Positions 35,836-44,939 of a stretch of 64,000 bases of DNA are shown here, one piece after another; position 1 is the stretch's first letter; each line of letters begins with the position of its first letter. Source of the stretch: Streptomyces griseofuscus (lineage in GTDB: Bacteria; Actinomycetota; Actinomycetes; Streptomycetales; Streptomycetaceae); assembly GCF_014673495.1 (NCBI RefSeq), contig NZ_CP051006.1, forward strand, positions 7,997,001 through 8,061,000, given 5' to 3'. The notes under the pieces are model-generated. The model was given only the letters and a program-made list of their open reading frames with translations, did no database searches and had not been told where the DNA came from. The translations under genes and the position numbers were made by a program.

Positions 35836-36418
35836 CATAGTAGATCCCCTGGTGGGGCGGATCGCGGCCCGGATCCGCGCGGAGCGGGAACGGCGCGGCT
35901 GGACCCTGGCCCAGCTGGCGGAGGCGTCCGGAGTCTCCCGCGCCATGATCAACCGGATCGAGCGCGGCGAGAGCAGCCCCACCGCCGTCGTGCTCGGCAA
36001 GCTGTCCGCCGCCTTCCAGCTGAGCGTCGCCTCGCTGCTCGCCCTCGCGGAGGGCACACGGCCGGAGTCCGCCGAGGAAGCGGGCGTGCGCCGTCATACC
36101 GAGGCGCCCGAATGGCAGGACCCCGCCACCGGCTACCGGCGCCGCCAGATCACCGGTGCGCACTTCCCCGCGGAGGTCGCCGAGATCCGGCTGCCCGCCG
36201 GGGCCCGGGTGCCGTACCCGGCCGCCGCCTTCGCCTTCGTACGCCAGGTCGTCTGGGTCCTCGACGGCCGGCTGACCTTCCATGACGGCACGGAGATCCA
36301 TGAACTCGGCCCGGGCGACACCCTCGAACTCGGCGACCCCGCCCCGCGCGTCTTCGCCAACACCACCGGCGCGGAGTGCCGCTACGCCGTCATCCTGACC
36401 CGGGGTGCCAAGCCCTGA
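35828..36418 (+). CDS. XRE-family regulator with cupin domain
   Basis: A 196-residue regulator. Residues 8-65 form the helix-turn-helix (RRGWTLAQLAEASGVSRAMINRIERGESSPT across residues 22-52). Residues about 110-190 are a small cupin with GARVPYPAAAF, VVWVLDGRLTFHDG and LGPGDTLELGD. Cupin-XRE regulators usually sense a small ligand and control an adjacent gene. The divergent GNAT gene is the obvious partner, a common pairing in actinobacteria. There is no normal ribosome binding site, which supports leaderless translation. Confidence 0.92.
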   Translation: MSNIVDPLVGRIAARIRAERERRGWTLAQLAEASGVSRAMINRIERGESSPTAVVLGKLSAAFQLSVASLLALAEGTRPESAEEAGVRRHTEAPEWQDPATGYRRRQITGAHFPAEVAEIRLPAGARVPYPAAAFAFVRQVVWVLDGRLTFHDGTEIHELGPGDTLELGDPAPRVFANTTGAECRYAVILTRGAKP

Positions 36419-36473
36419 TCAGTGCCGGTCAGCCCGTGCGGGTCAGCCCGTGCCGCCGGTCGGTCCGCGCCGG

Positions 36474-37508
36474 TCAGTCCTCGCCGTGCTGGCGGCGGAT
36501 CCGGGAAGCCACCTCGTTCTGCTCCGTCTCCCACCAGGGCCGTACCCGTACGGCCTCGGCCCCGTCGGACGCGGCCTCCGCACGGCCCGGCGCGGACACC
36601 GGGGCCGCGACCGGCGTGAGGTCCCGGTCCAGCCGCCGGTCGAGGGCCGCGGCCTGCACACGCTCGGCGCGCGCCCACTGCACCAGGATCGCCAGCAGGA
36701 AGGGCAGCGCGACCAGCTCGGCGATGCTCAGCATGGCGCCGCCGCCGATCTGCTGGTCGCGCTGGACATCCGGCGACCAGGTGGGCGCGTGATGCAGATA
36801 CCAGGCCCCGGCGATCAGCGTGCCGTGCGTCATCACCACCAGGCCGGGCACCGCGTCGATGATGCCGTCCAGGAACACCAGCGCCGCGCGCACCGGGTGA
36901 CTGCACCACTTGGGCAGCGCCTCCTCCCGGGTGAGCACCGGTACGACGAACAGGCAGCCAGCCGCCAGCAGATGCAGATACATCAGCTCGTGCAGCCAGC
37001 CGACCCGCAGAGCGGTGGCGAAGTACGGCGTGAAGTAGACCGTCAGCTCGGTCCCCAGCACCAGCGCCGTGCTGACCAGGGGGAAGGTGAGCAGTCGTAC
37101 GACCCGGCCGCTCATCACCTTCTGCACCCGCCCGCCGCCCTCGCCCGGCAGCGCCTCGATGGCGAGCCGCAGCGGATCGCCCAGGGCCAGGCCCAGCGGG
37201 GCGATGAGGTCCAGCAGGACGTTCTGCACCGCGGCCGGCCAGAACAGCACATGGTCGTAGACCGCGAGACTCGACATGGTGGCCACCGCGAGCCCGCCGA
37301 GGCCCAGCAGCGTGAACGCGAGGGTCCGGCCCGGCGACCAGGTTCCGCCCGCGCGGCGCACCCGGAGCACACCCCAGCCGTACAGGCCGCCCAGGAGGGC
37401 GATCAGGATCAGCGCGGGCACATCGAGCTGCCACGATCCCAGCGCGCGTGCGGGTGTCAGCTCCGGCAGGCTGCCGACCGCTACGACGGCCGTCGCGTGA
37501 CCAGACAT
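36474..37508 (-). CDS. ctaG: CtaG-type cytochrome c oxidase assembly membrane protein
   Basis: A 344-residue protein with about seven to eight membrane helices and a charged cytoplasmic tail (from about residue 285). Signature segments are LAVYDHVLFWPAAVQNVLL, IAPLGLALGDPLRL, LHELMYLHLLAAGCLFVVP (broken by gaps) and the histidine-rich end of GAWYLHHAPTW with DQQIGGGAML. The conserved His residues fit the copper-delivery role proposed for the caa3_CtaG family. It is a stand-alone copy, without oxidase subunit genes nearby. A GGAGGAAGC site precedes the ATG. Confidence 0.9.
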   Translation of the reverse strand: MSGHATAVVAVGSLPELTPARALGSWQLDVPALILIALLGGLYGWGVLRVRRAGGTWSPGRTLAFTLLGLGGLAVATMSSLAVYDHVLFWPAAVQNVLLDLIAPLGLALGDPLRLAIEALPGEGGGRVQKVMSGRVVRLLTFPLVSTALVLGTELTVYFTPYFATALRVGWLHELMYLHLLAAGCLFVVPVLTREEALPKWCSHPVRAALVFLDGIIDAVPGLVVMTHGTLIAGAWYLHHAPTWSPDVQRDQQIGGGAMLSIAELVALPFLLAILVQWARAERVQAAALDRRLDRDLTPVAAPVSAPGRAEAASDGAEAVRVRPWWETEQNEVASRIRRQHGED

Positions 37509-37639
37509 GGAAAAGCTTCCTCCACCTGCCTATAGGGAGCACACCGGACGACAGGTGACAGTAGCCGCTGACGGCAGGCGCCCCGTCGGCAGGGTCGGCC
37601 CCAGTGGGCCGGTCGGCCGGAGGTGCTGAAGCGGGCCGC

Positions 37640-38343
37640 GCGGCGCCGCGGATGGCGGTGGGCGACCTCCGCGCGAGGACCGGTCTCACCCGGCCGGGTC
37701 CGGTAGAGGAGACGCTTGCCCACCTCCACCAGGGCGAGACAGCACAGCACCATCCCGGCCAGCGCCGCGGAGTAGCCGAGCGGGAGCCGCTGGAAGCCGA
37801 GGGTGGGCGCGAGCGGGGTGATCGGCATCAGGGCACCCACCACGACCACCGCCAGCGTGGTCAGCACCAGCGGCAGACTCGCCCGGCGCAGATCCGCGGG
37901 CACCGCATCGCCGAGCCGCAGCTCCACCACATCACCCAGTCGAGTGACGTCGACCTCGCGCGGCCGGCCGCCGCGCAGCACCAGCACCGGCGGTCTTCTC
38001 CGCCCGGTACTCGTTGACGAAGCCGAGGCCCACCGAGAGCGCCACGATCACCGCGATGATCACGGCGTCGTTGCGCTCGCCCATGAAGTACGACACGACG
38101 GCGTGCGGCCAGCAGCAGACCGAGCAGTGGGGAACGCACCTGGTGCCAGAGGACCAGCAGCCCGCGCGCCCGGTGGGAGCGGACCGCGTTCGGCCCCCAG
38201 CGCTCCAGCCGCCGCGCCGCCTCCTGCTCGGTCAGGCCGACTGGTGTCACCTCCAGCTCGCGCAGCACATCCTCGCCGGGCCGGGCCGCCGCCGCGCCGA
38301 TTCCGCTCGCGGCACCGGGTCCGGCGCCCACGGCCGTGGTCAC
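37640..38343 (-). pseudogene. Cation-transporting P-type ATPase remnant (MgtA-like), core deleted
   Basis: Pieces of one P-type ATPase are readable in order but in different frames. The N-terminal cytoplasmic part has LTEQEAARRLERWGPNAV and HQVRSPLLGLLLAA. After a frameshift comes the membrane segment YFMGERNDAVIIAVIVALSV with GFVNEYRAEKTA. Then, after another shift, part of the actuator domain follows (RPREVDVTRL, GDVVELRLGDAVPADLR). This joins directly to the last membrane segments (RASLPLVLTTLAVVVVGAL onward to VEVGKRLLYRTR). The phosphorylation site DKTGT, the nucleotide domain and several helices, about 600 residues, are missing. The gene cannot make a working pump. Confidence 0.85.
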
Positions 38344-38539
38344 CACGACCGGCCGCCGAGGTCGCTGCCGCTGGGTTGCCGCATGACGAGAACACTCCTG
38401 CCCGATGGGACGCCGGCCTTCCGGCCGCTCGGTCACCAGTCTCCGCGTCCGCCCCGCGATCGCCACGGGGCCGTTCGGTCCATCTCCAAGCGCCTGAACG
38501 GCCCCGCCCGTGGATCCGGTCTACGGCAGGATGGGCTCC

Positions 38540-39109
38540 GTGCCGACCAAGCCGAGCAAAACGGACCGTGCAGGCCGCGCAGACCAGGCGGACCGGATAG
38601 CGCTGACCGAGGACGAGCTGCGGGAGATCACGGGCTTCGCGGCCGACTGCGCCGCCAGGGTTCTGCACCTGTTCGAACAGAGCCTTCCCGCCGACCCGCG
38701 CCCCCGCGAGGCCATCGAGGCGGCCCGTGCCTTCGCGGGCGGCGGCAGGCGCACCCAAGCCCTGCGGATGAGCGGCTTCGCGGCGTTCCGCGCGGCACGC
38801 GAGCCCGCCGCACCGGCCGCCGCCGAGGCCGCACGCGCGGCGAGCCATGCGGCGGGCGCCGCGTTTCTCCACCCCCTCGCCGACGCCCACCAGGTCAAAC
38901 ACATCCTCGGCGCGGCGGCCCACGCCGCACGTGCGAGGGAACTGGCGGCCGACGGGGATCCGGCCGTCGCCGCGGACGCCCTCGCCTGGGCACGCACACA
39001 CGCCCCGGCCGCCGTCACCACCGTCCTCGGCCGCCTGCCCGCGGCTCCCGCCGGGGGTGGGCAGGTGGGGGAGTACCTGCGGGGCCTGGACGGCGCGCTG
39101 CGCGCGTGA
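38540..39109 (+). CDS. Putative immunity-family helical protein
   Basis: A 189-residue, alanine-rich, all-helical soluble protein of a family often labelled putative immunity protein (Imm-5-like). Key segments are LTEDELREITGFAADCAARVL, PREAIEAARAFAGGGRRTQALR, and the late FLHPLADAHQVKHILGAAAHA, which carries conserved histidines. Such proteins are thought to neutralise toxins, but no toxin gene is adjacent here. The GTG at 38540 has AGG about 9 bases upstream. Its actual role is unknown. Confidence 0.8.
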   Translation: MPTKPSKTDRAGRADQADRIALTEDELREITGFAADCAARVLHLFEQSLPADPRPREAIEAARAFAGGGRRTQALRMSGFAAFRAAREPAAPAAAEAARAASHAAGAAFLHPLADAHQVKHILGAAAHAARARELAADGDPAVAADALAWARTHAPAAVTTVLGRLPAAPAGGGQVGEYLRGLDGALRA

Positions 39110-39188
39110 GCCATGCCACCGTCCCCAGCCAGCGCTCTGTCACTCAGCGCTCCGCGAGGCGGTCCTTCTTGACGCGGTCGTCCGTCGC

Positions 39189-39404
39189 TCAGCCCGCCTC
39201 GCGGTGCAGGACGCGGCGCGCCGCCTCGGCCTCGGCCGCCGGCGGGGAGAGTTCGTCCAGGGTGTCCAGCTCGTCGTCGGCCTCCAGTTCCCGCTCCCAG
39301 GCCGCGGCCAGCTGCTGCTGTTCGGCGCGTGGCTTCGCGCCGATGGCCGCCCGCTGGTCGGGGTCCAGAGCCGCCATGAATCGTCCGATCGCGTCCATCG
39401 GCAT
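39189..39404 (-). CDS. Small acidic protein, 71 residues
   Basis: This short gene starts at ATG 39404 with AAGGAG 6 bases upstream. The product starts MPMDAIGRFMAALDPDQRAA, then has a helical, glutamine- and glutamate-rich stretch, and ends AARRVLHREAG. It looks like one amphipathic helix bundle fragment with a net negative charge. I do not recognise a characterised family. The strong ribosome binding site and normal codon use support it as real. Confidence 0.7.
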   Translation of the reverse strand: MPMDAIGRFMAALDPDQRAAIGAKPRAEQQQLAAAWERELEADDELDTLDELSPPAAEAEAARRVLHREAG

Positions 39405-39484
39405 GCCGTGCTCCTTGTCGCGCAGAACTGCCGGTCTCAGCCCAGCATGGCCAATCGGCCGGGCGCCCGCCTCTCGGCGGCCGG

Positions 39485-40243
39485 TCAGACGGTCAGCTCC
39501 GTGCGCGCCGGTGCCGTGGTGGCGAGATCGTGCCGGATGAACCACTCCGTGCCCATCAGCCGCCTCCACTCCGGTACGGACAGACGCGCGAGCAGACCCG
39601 GTACGGCCCCGCGCTCCACCTCGGAACGGTGCGCCAGCACGGCGGCGATCTTCCGCTCCAGCCAGGGTCCGACATCGACCGCCGCCGTCACCTGCTCGTC
39701 CGGCACGCTGTAGGCCGTCTTGCGCTCCCCGACCACCGCCCGCAGCGCCGGCACGGCCGAGTGCGGATGGGTCGCCAGGTACAGGGCGCGCGGCTGCCAG
39801 GGAGCACCGGCGTCCGGATGGAACCGCGCCAGCCCGGCCGCCTGGGCGGCGAGCATCGTCACCCGGTGGGTGTGCACATGATCCGGATGCCCCGTCACCC
39901 CGCCGTACGCGTCGTGCGTGACGACGATCTCCGGGCGGAACGCGCGGATGTGCGCCACCAGACGCCCTACCGCCTCGTCCAGCGGCGCGTCGCAGAACCG
40001 CGCGCGGCCCGGCGCCGACCGCGGCACCCGCGCGTCGGCGTACCCCAGCAGCCGGGGCTCCCCGGCGCCGAGGATCCGCAGTGCCTCGGCCAGCTCGGCG
40101 GCGCGACCGGTGTCCGCGGCCCAGGTCGAGGTGACGACGCCGGTACGGGCGCCCGCGGCCGCATGCCGGGCCAGCACCCCACCCGCCGACAGCGACTCGT
40201 CGTCCGGGTGCGCGAACACCGCGAGCAGACTCGGTACGGACAT
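39485..40243 (-). CDS. PIG-L/LmbE-family zinc deacetylase
   Basis: A 252-residue metal-dependent deacetylase. The zinc site is formed by AHPDDE near residue 11 and the downstream HPDH motif in GGVTGHPDHVHTHRV near residue 123. The family removes N-acetyl groups from N-acetylglucosamine conjugates, as in mycothiol synthesis (MshB) and its detoxification (Mca), or in natural-product tailoring. It is shorter than typical MshB and lacks direct pathway neighbours, so the substrate is open. The ATG at 40243 has AAGGTGG upstream. Confidence 0.9.
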   Translation of the reverse strand: MSVPSLLAVFAHPDDESLSAGGVLARHAAAGARTGVVTSTWAADTGRAAELAEALRILGAGEPRLLGYADARVPRSAPGRARFCDAPLDEAVGRLVAHIRAFRPEIVVTHDAYGGVTGHPDHVHTHRVTMLAAQAAGLARFHPDAGAPWQPRALYLATHPHSAVPALRAVVGERKTAYSVPDEQVTAAVDVGPWLERKIAAVLAHRSEVERGAVPGLLARLSVPEWRRLMGTEWFIRHDLATTAPARTELTV

Positions 40244-40281
40244 GGACGGACCACCTTCGTGACGGGGATCTGGCGGACGGC

Positions 40282-41022
40282 TCACACCGGCCGCGCGTAC
40301 GCCGACCGACCGTCACCCTGGGGACGGCGCACGGTCAGGCCGCTCACCTCGAACGACATCTCGCTCGTCGCCGGCTCCGGCGGCGGGTGGTAGCGCCCGG
40401 CGCACACCGAGAGAGCGACGATGAGATGGGCCCGCCAGGCCTGCCCCACGCCCCGGTGGTCGGCGAAGACCGAGGCGCCGTTCAGCGACCAGATCACACA
40501 GCGCGGCCCGAACTCGGTGCGCAGATCCACCCAGGCGCCGGGCCGGACCGCCTCGTCATGGAGGTAGCAACTGGCGCTGCGCACACGGTTGGTGAACTCC
40601 AGATGGTCGGGGTTGTCCACGTGGTACTCGAACACGTCCACCCCCTGACCGCCGTCCCGCCAGGTCCTGATCGCGGGCCAGGCGCCGGTCTCCAGGGGCA
40701 GCCGGACGCGTGCCTCCAGCACATCGCCGGGCTGCACGGTGAACCCCTCCCGGCTGCCCTCCGTCGTCAGCAGCCCCGTGTCCCAGCGGCCGTCCGCCCG
40801 GCGGGTGGCCCGGAAGACGCCCGAGCGGCAGTAGCCGGGATCGGGCACCAGCCTGTCCAGCCGGTCCTCGTCCGGATGAGCCGGGCCACCGCCCGGGAAC
40901 GCCCGCGAACGGCCCGCGACCCACTGGGTCGTGGAGGCGAAGTCCGCCGTGAACACCACATCGGTCGCGGCCGGGAAACGCGGGGCGCCCGATAACGGGT
41001 CGCCCCGCGGCGGTTCGTCCAT
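40282..41022 (-). CDS. Concanavalin-like (GH16-like) fold protein, function unknown
   Basis: A 246-residue protein without a signal peptide. Predicted strands and the segments EARVRLPLETGAWPAIRTW, DVFEYHVDNPDHLEFTNRV and WVDLRTEFGPRCVIWSLNG resemble a lectin/GH16 jelly roll. In GH16 enzymes the catalytic site is E-x-D-x-(x)-E; here only VDVFEYH aligns, so catalysis is doubtful. The reading could start at ATG 41022, where GGAG sits 6 bases upstream, or at 41028/41034. It is next to the trehalose phosphorylase gene, but 164 bases separate them. Confidence 0.6.
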   Translation of the reverse strand: MDEPPRGDPLSGAPRFPAATDVVFTADFASTTQWVAGRSRAFPGGGPAHPDEDRLDRLVPDPGYCRSGVFRATRRADGRWDTGLLTTEGSREGFTVQPGDVLEARVRLPLETGAWPAIRTWRDGGQGVDVFEYHVDNPDHLEFTNRVRSASCYLHDEAVRPGAWVDLRTEFGPRCVIWSLNGASVFADHRGVGQAWRAHLIVALSVCAGRYHPPPEPATSEMSFEVSGLTVRRPQGDGRSAYARPV

Positions 41023-41186
41023 GTTCATCTCCATGACCGATGTCTCACCGCCTGGGAGCCGGTCATGCGCCCGCGCCGCGAGTCTTGGCCGGATATACCC
41101 ATCCGGGTGAACGGCCGGTATGCCCACTCGGCGACCGGCCCCCGGCAGGCGCTCCCGCGGACGGCGAACTCGGGCCGTCCGTACGG

Positions 41187-43574
41187 CTATTGCTCCGCCG
41201 TCTCGTCCTGCTCGGCCAGTCCTTCCGGGCGCCGTCCCCGGGGCTGCTGCGGCTCCGGGTGCACCGGCGGGGGCGGGACCGGGCGGTCCTGCGGCGCGTC
41301 GGTGGCCACGGTGACCGGGTCGCCGTAGTGCAGGACTGTCACCGGGTCGCCCTCCACCAGCCGGTAGCACACCTGCGTCGGACCGATGTCCACCTTCAGC
41401 CGGCGCCCGCGCACCTGCACCGTGAACACCACCCGGGACAGCGCCTCGGGCAACCGCGGCGCGAAGCCGAGCACATCCGGCCGCTCGTCCTTGCCGAGAT
41501 GCCAGCGCAGGCCGCCGAAGCCGCCGACGACGGCGATCCACGTCCCGGCGAGGGAGGCGATGTGCAGCCCGTCGCGGGTGTTGTGCTCCAGGTCGTCCAG
41601 GTCCATCAGCGCGGCCTCGGCGAGATAGGCGTACGCCAGCCGGAGATGCCCGGTCTCGGCGGCGAGCACCGCCTGGCAGCACGCCGACAGGGAGGAGTCA
41701 CGCACCGTCAGCGCCTCGTAGTAGGCGAAGTTGCGCGCCTTCTCCTCCTCGGTGAACGCGTACGGGCACTCCATCATCGCCAGCACCACATCGGCCTGCT
41801 TCACCACCTGCTTGCGATACAGGTCGAAGTAGGGGTAGTTGAGCAGCAGCGGATAGTTCTCGGGCGGGGTCCCCTCGAAGTCCCAGCGCTGGAAGTGCGT
41901 GTATCCGGCGGACTGTTCGTGCACACCCAGGGCGTCGTTGTACGGGATCGCCATCCGGGCCGCCGCGTCCCGCCAGGCCGCGGCCTCCTCGTCGTCCACA
42001 CCGAGTTCGTCGGCCCGGTCCGGATGGCGGATGGCCACATCGGCCGCCGCCAGCAGGTTCTGGCGGGCCATCAGATTGGTGTAGAGGTTGTCCCGGGCGA
42101 TGGCGCTGTACTCGTCGGGCCCGGTGACCCCGTCGATGTGGAAGACGCCCTCCGGGTCGTGATGACCGACGGAGCGCCACAGCCTGGCGGTGTCCACCAG
42201 GATGTCGAACCCCACCCCGCGCTCGAACTCCTCGTCCCCGGTCGCCGCGATGTACCGGACCGTGGCCAGTGCGATGTCCGCGTTGATGTGGAACGCGGCG
42301 GTCCCGGCCGGCCAGTAGGCGGAGCATTCGGCGCCGTTGATGGTCCGCCAGGGGAATGCCGCACCCTCCAGGCCCAGTTGACGGGCGCGTTCGCGGGCCG
42401 CGGGCAGGGTGCTGTGCCGCCAGCGCAGCGCGGACGCCACCGCCTTAGGCGCGGTGAATGTCAGCACCGGCATCACATACGCCTCGGTGTCCCAGAAGGA
42501 GTGCCCGTCGTACCCCGTCCCGGTCAGACCCTTCGCGGGGATCGCCCGGTTCTCGCCGCGGGCCGCCGCCTGGAGCACATGGAAGAGAGCGAACCGCACC
42601 GCCTGCTGGATCTGCGCGTCCCCCTCCACCTCGACGTCCGCGCCCGCCCAGAACTCGTCCAGATACGCCCGCTGTTCGGCGACCAGACCGTCCCAGCCGG
42701 TGCTGACGGCGACCGCCACTGCCCCGTCCACCTGGTCGTGCATGCTCGGCAGCGAACGCTCCCCGGACCAGCCGTAGGCCACGAACTTCACCAGCCGCAA
42801 CGGCTGTCCGGGCGTCAGGTCCGCGGTCACCGTCAACCGGCTGACGTCGGGCTCGCACTGCGCCGACCAGCGGGTGTTCTCGGGTCCCTCCACCAGATGG
42901 TCGGCCGCCGCGCCCACCCGCAGCCCGCTGCGGTCGGTGTGGTGCACCAGCCGCAGCCGGGTCTCCTCCGCGTAGTGCTCCTCGGCCGTCAGCGGGGACT
43001 CGGTCGCGGCTGCGACCCGGGGATCGCCCTCCACATGGGGGAGTTGCTCATTGGCGACCAGCTCGGACTGGAGGGCCACCGAGGCCGGGCCGTCCTCCGG
43101 CTCCACCTCGTAGACCACGGCGGCCACCGCGCGCTGGGTGAAGGACACCAGCCGCCGTGAGGTGATCCGGACCGTGCGCCCGCCGGGCGAGGTCCAGCGG
43201 GCGGTGCGGCTGAGCACCCCGGTACGGAAGTCCAGGACCCGCTCGTGGGACAGCAGCCGGCCGTAGCGCAGGTCGTAGGGGTGGTCGTCCACCAGCAGCC
43301 GGATGACCTTGCCGTCGGTGACGTTGATCGCGGTCTGGCCGGATTCGGGATAGCCGTAACCGGCCTCCGCGTACGGCAGTGGATGCTGCTCGTGGACGCC
43401 GTTGAGATAGGCGCCCGGCAGCCCGTGCGGCTCGCCCTCGTCCAGGTTGCCGCGCCAGCCGACATGCCCGTTGGACAGCGCGAACACCGACTCGCTCTGC
43501 GCGAGCACATCCAGGTTCAGCTCGGTCTCGCGCAGGGACCAGGGCTCGACGGTGTAGCTGGGATGTGTGATCAC
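41187..43574 (-). CDS. GH65 glycoside phosphorylase (trehalose/maltose/kojibiose type)
   Basis: A 795-residue disaccharide phosphorylase. The N-terminal beta-sandwich (about 1-270) precedes the (alpha/alpha)6 barrel. Catalytic Glu is in DGVTGPDEYS near residue 484, and WDTEAYVMPVLTF near 364 and VVKQADVVLAM near 593 (phosphate/substrate binding) are diagnostic. It should split trehalose or a related disaccharide with phosphate, releasing glucose and beta-glucose-1-phosphate. The GTG at 43574 overlaps the stop of the phosphoglucomutase gene by four bases, so both are made together. The C-terminal tail is rich in Pro, Glu and Gln. Confidence 0.93.
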   Translation of the reverse strand: MITHPSYTVEPWSLRETELNLDVLAQSESVFALSNGHVGWRGNLDEGEPHGLPGAYLNGVHEQHPLPYAEAGYGYPESGQTAINVTDGKVIRLLVDDHPYDLRYGRLLSHERVLDFRTGVLSRTARWTSPGGRTVRITSRRLVSFTQRAVAAVVYEVEPEDGPASVALQSELVANEQLPHVEGDPRVAAATESPLTAEEHYAEETRLRLVHHTDRSGLRVGAAADHLVEGPENTRWSAQCEPDVSRLTVTADLTPGQPLRLVKFVAYGWSGERSLPSMHDQVDGAVAVAVSTGWDGLVAEQRAYLDEFWAGADVEVEGDAQIQQAVRFALFHVLQAAARGENRAIPAKGLTGTGYDGHSFWDTEAYVMPVLTFTAPKAVASALRWRHSTLPAARERARQLGLEGAAFPWRTINGAECSAYWPAGTAAFHINADIALATVRYIAATGDEEFERGVGFDILVDTARLWRSVGHHDPEGVFHIDGVTGPDEYSAIARDNLYTNLMARQNLLAAADVAIRHPDRADELGVDDEEAAAWRDAAARMAIPYNDALGVHEQSAGYTHFQRWDFEGTPPENYPLLLNYPYFDLYRKQVVKQADVVLAMMECPYAFTEEEKARNFAYYEALTVRDSSLSACCQAVLAAETGHLRLAYAYLAEAALMDLDDLEHNTRDGLHIASLAGTWIAVVGGFGGLRWHLGKDERPDVLGFAPRLPEALSRVVFTVQVRGRRLKVDIGPTQVCYRLVEGDPVTVLHYGDPVTVATDAPQDRPVPPPPVHPEPQQPRGRRPEGLAEQDETAEQ

Positions 43575-44314
43575 GGCGACTCCAGAAGTTCCGCCAGGTC
43601 GCGTACGACGATGTCCGCGCCGTGCGCCCGGAGCTGCTCCGCCTGCCCCACCCGGTCCACCCCCACGACCAGCCCGAACCGTCCCGCCCGCCCGGCTTCG
43701 ACACCCGCCAGCGCGTCCTCGAACACCGCCGCCGCGCCGGGCTCCACGGACAGTTCCCGCGCCGCCTCCAGGTAGGTGTCCGGAGCGGGCTTGCCGCGCA
43801 ATTGCCGCTCGCGGGTCACCACCCCGTCGACCCGCTCGTCGAACAGGTCCGCGATACCGGCCGCGGCCAGTACGTCCCGGGCGTTCGCGCTGGACGACAC
43901 CACCGCGCAGGCCAGACCCGCCGCGCGGACCTCGTGCAGAAAGCGGACCGAGCCCTCGTACGGCTCAACCCCGTCCTCCCGGATCCGGCGCAGCACCAGC
44001 TCGTTCTTGCGGGCGCCCAGCGCCTGGACCGTCTCGGCGTCCGGCGGATCCTGCGGCGAGCCCTCGGGCAAGTGCACCCCGCGCGCCGCGAGGAAGGTCC
44101 GCACCCCGTCCTCCCGGGGCCGCCCGTCCACGTACTCGTCGTAGTCCCGCACCGCGTCGAAGGGCACGAACTCCGTGCCCTCCCGCTGCGCGCGTTCGCG
44201 TAGATAGGCGTCGAACATCTCCTTCCAGGCCGCCGCGTGCACCTTGGCGGTCTGGGTGAGCACGCCGTCGAGATCGAACAGACAGGCGCGTACATGTGCG
44301 GGAAGCCGGGGCAT
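43571..44314 (-). CDS. pgmB: Beta-phosphoglucomutase-family HAD phosphatase
   Basis: A 247-residue HAD-superfamily protein. The nucleophile motif is LFDLDGVLTQTA (first Asp near residue 13), the Ser motif VVSSSANARDVL, the Lys in QLRGKPAPDTYL, and the acidic motif VFEDALAGVEAG. The cap domain carries the beta-phosphoglucomutase pattern. It converts beta-glucose-1-phosphate, the product of the coupled GH65 phosphorylase, to glucose-6-phosphate. It is first in the two-gene operon. The first-exit residue pattern D-G-V supports a mutase or phosphatase. Confidence 0.9.
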   Translation of the reverse strand: MPRLPAHVRACLFDLDGVLTQTAKVHAAAWKEMFDAYLRERAQREGTEFVPFDAVRDYDEYVDGRPREDGVRTFLAARGVHLPEGSPQDPPDAETVQALGARKNELVLRRIREDGVEPYEGSVRFLHEVRAAGLACAVVSSSANARDVLAAAGIADLFDERVDGVVTRERQLRGKPAPDTYLEAARELSVEPGAAAVFEDALAGVEAGRAGRFGLVVGVDRVGQAEQLRAHGADIVVRDLAELLESP

Positions 44315-44429
44315 GCTCCGAGGCTAGGAGCCACCGGCGACCGACGGCGCGGGGACACCGGACCGGCGCGCCGGAAGGCACCCGCTCGGGGGAGGCGTGC
44401 GCCGGGGCGCATGACAGGATGCGCTGATC

Positions 44430-44939
44430 ATGAGTGCTGACTGGTACATCCTCATCGAGGAAGACATACGGGACACGAAACATCTCCAGGCCATCGAGTT
44501 CAGGCTGCATCACTGGAAGCTGGCGGCCGCGCACCGCGTCAAGGGGGACGAGGCCAGGATCGCCGCCGTGGCCGAGGACGCGGCGCTGCACTACCTGCCG
44601 ACCACCCTGACCCGCTACGCCAAGCCGGGGGACCGGCCCGCGCGGCACGCCTTTCTGGCCCAGGACGGTTCGTGGGTGGTCCTCGTCGGGCTGCGAGGAC
44701 ACCAGTGCCACATACGGGTGAGCACCGCTCGGCTCATGCATGTGCACGAGGAGAAGGAGACCCCGCCGAAGACCCTCAAGGAGACGCTTCGCGGCGCGTG
44801 GGAGGGGCCGCCGCCCCCGGAGCAGCCCTGGTCCCCGCCGGCGGAGGACGAGGACCGGAGCGAATCCCGTACCGGCGAGGACCGGAGGGGGACCGTACTG
44901 GCGGAGAGGGCAGGATTTGAACCTGCGTGGACCCCATAA
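44430..44939 (+). CDS. Conserved hypothetical protein overlapping a tRNA gene
   Basis: A protein of up to 169 residues, starting MSADWYILIEEDIRDTKHLQ and continuing with a compact alpha/beta pattern to about residue 105 (GSWVVLVGLRGHQCHIRV). The tail is charged and proline-rich. The last dozen residues (AERAGFEPAWTP) are translated antisense from the tRNA-like gene, a familiar artefact pattern, so the real biological end is uncertain. No known function is recognised. It diverges from pgmB with 115 bases between starts. Confidence 0.7.
   Translation: MSADWYILIEEDIRDTKHLQAIEFRLHHWKLAAAHRVKGDEARIAAVAEDAALHYLPTTLTRYAKPGDRPARHAFLAQDGSWVVLVGLRGHQCHIRVSTARLMHVHEEKETPPKTLKETLRGAWEGPPPPEQPWSPPAEDEDRSESRTGEDRRGTVLAERAGFEPAWTP

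Noticed and set aside
36427..36453. 13-bp repeat GGTCAGCCCGTGC in two copies after the XRE-cupin gene
   Set aside because: It is short, in a convergent gap, and without dyad symmetry; most likely chance in GC-rich sequence.
39189..40316. Long minus-strand frame of 375 codons through the PIG-L gene
   Set aside because: Only its last 71 codons (from ATG 39404 with AAGGAG) look real; the rest is a shadow of the PIG-L deacetylase gene.
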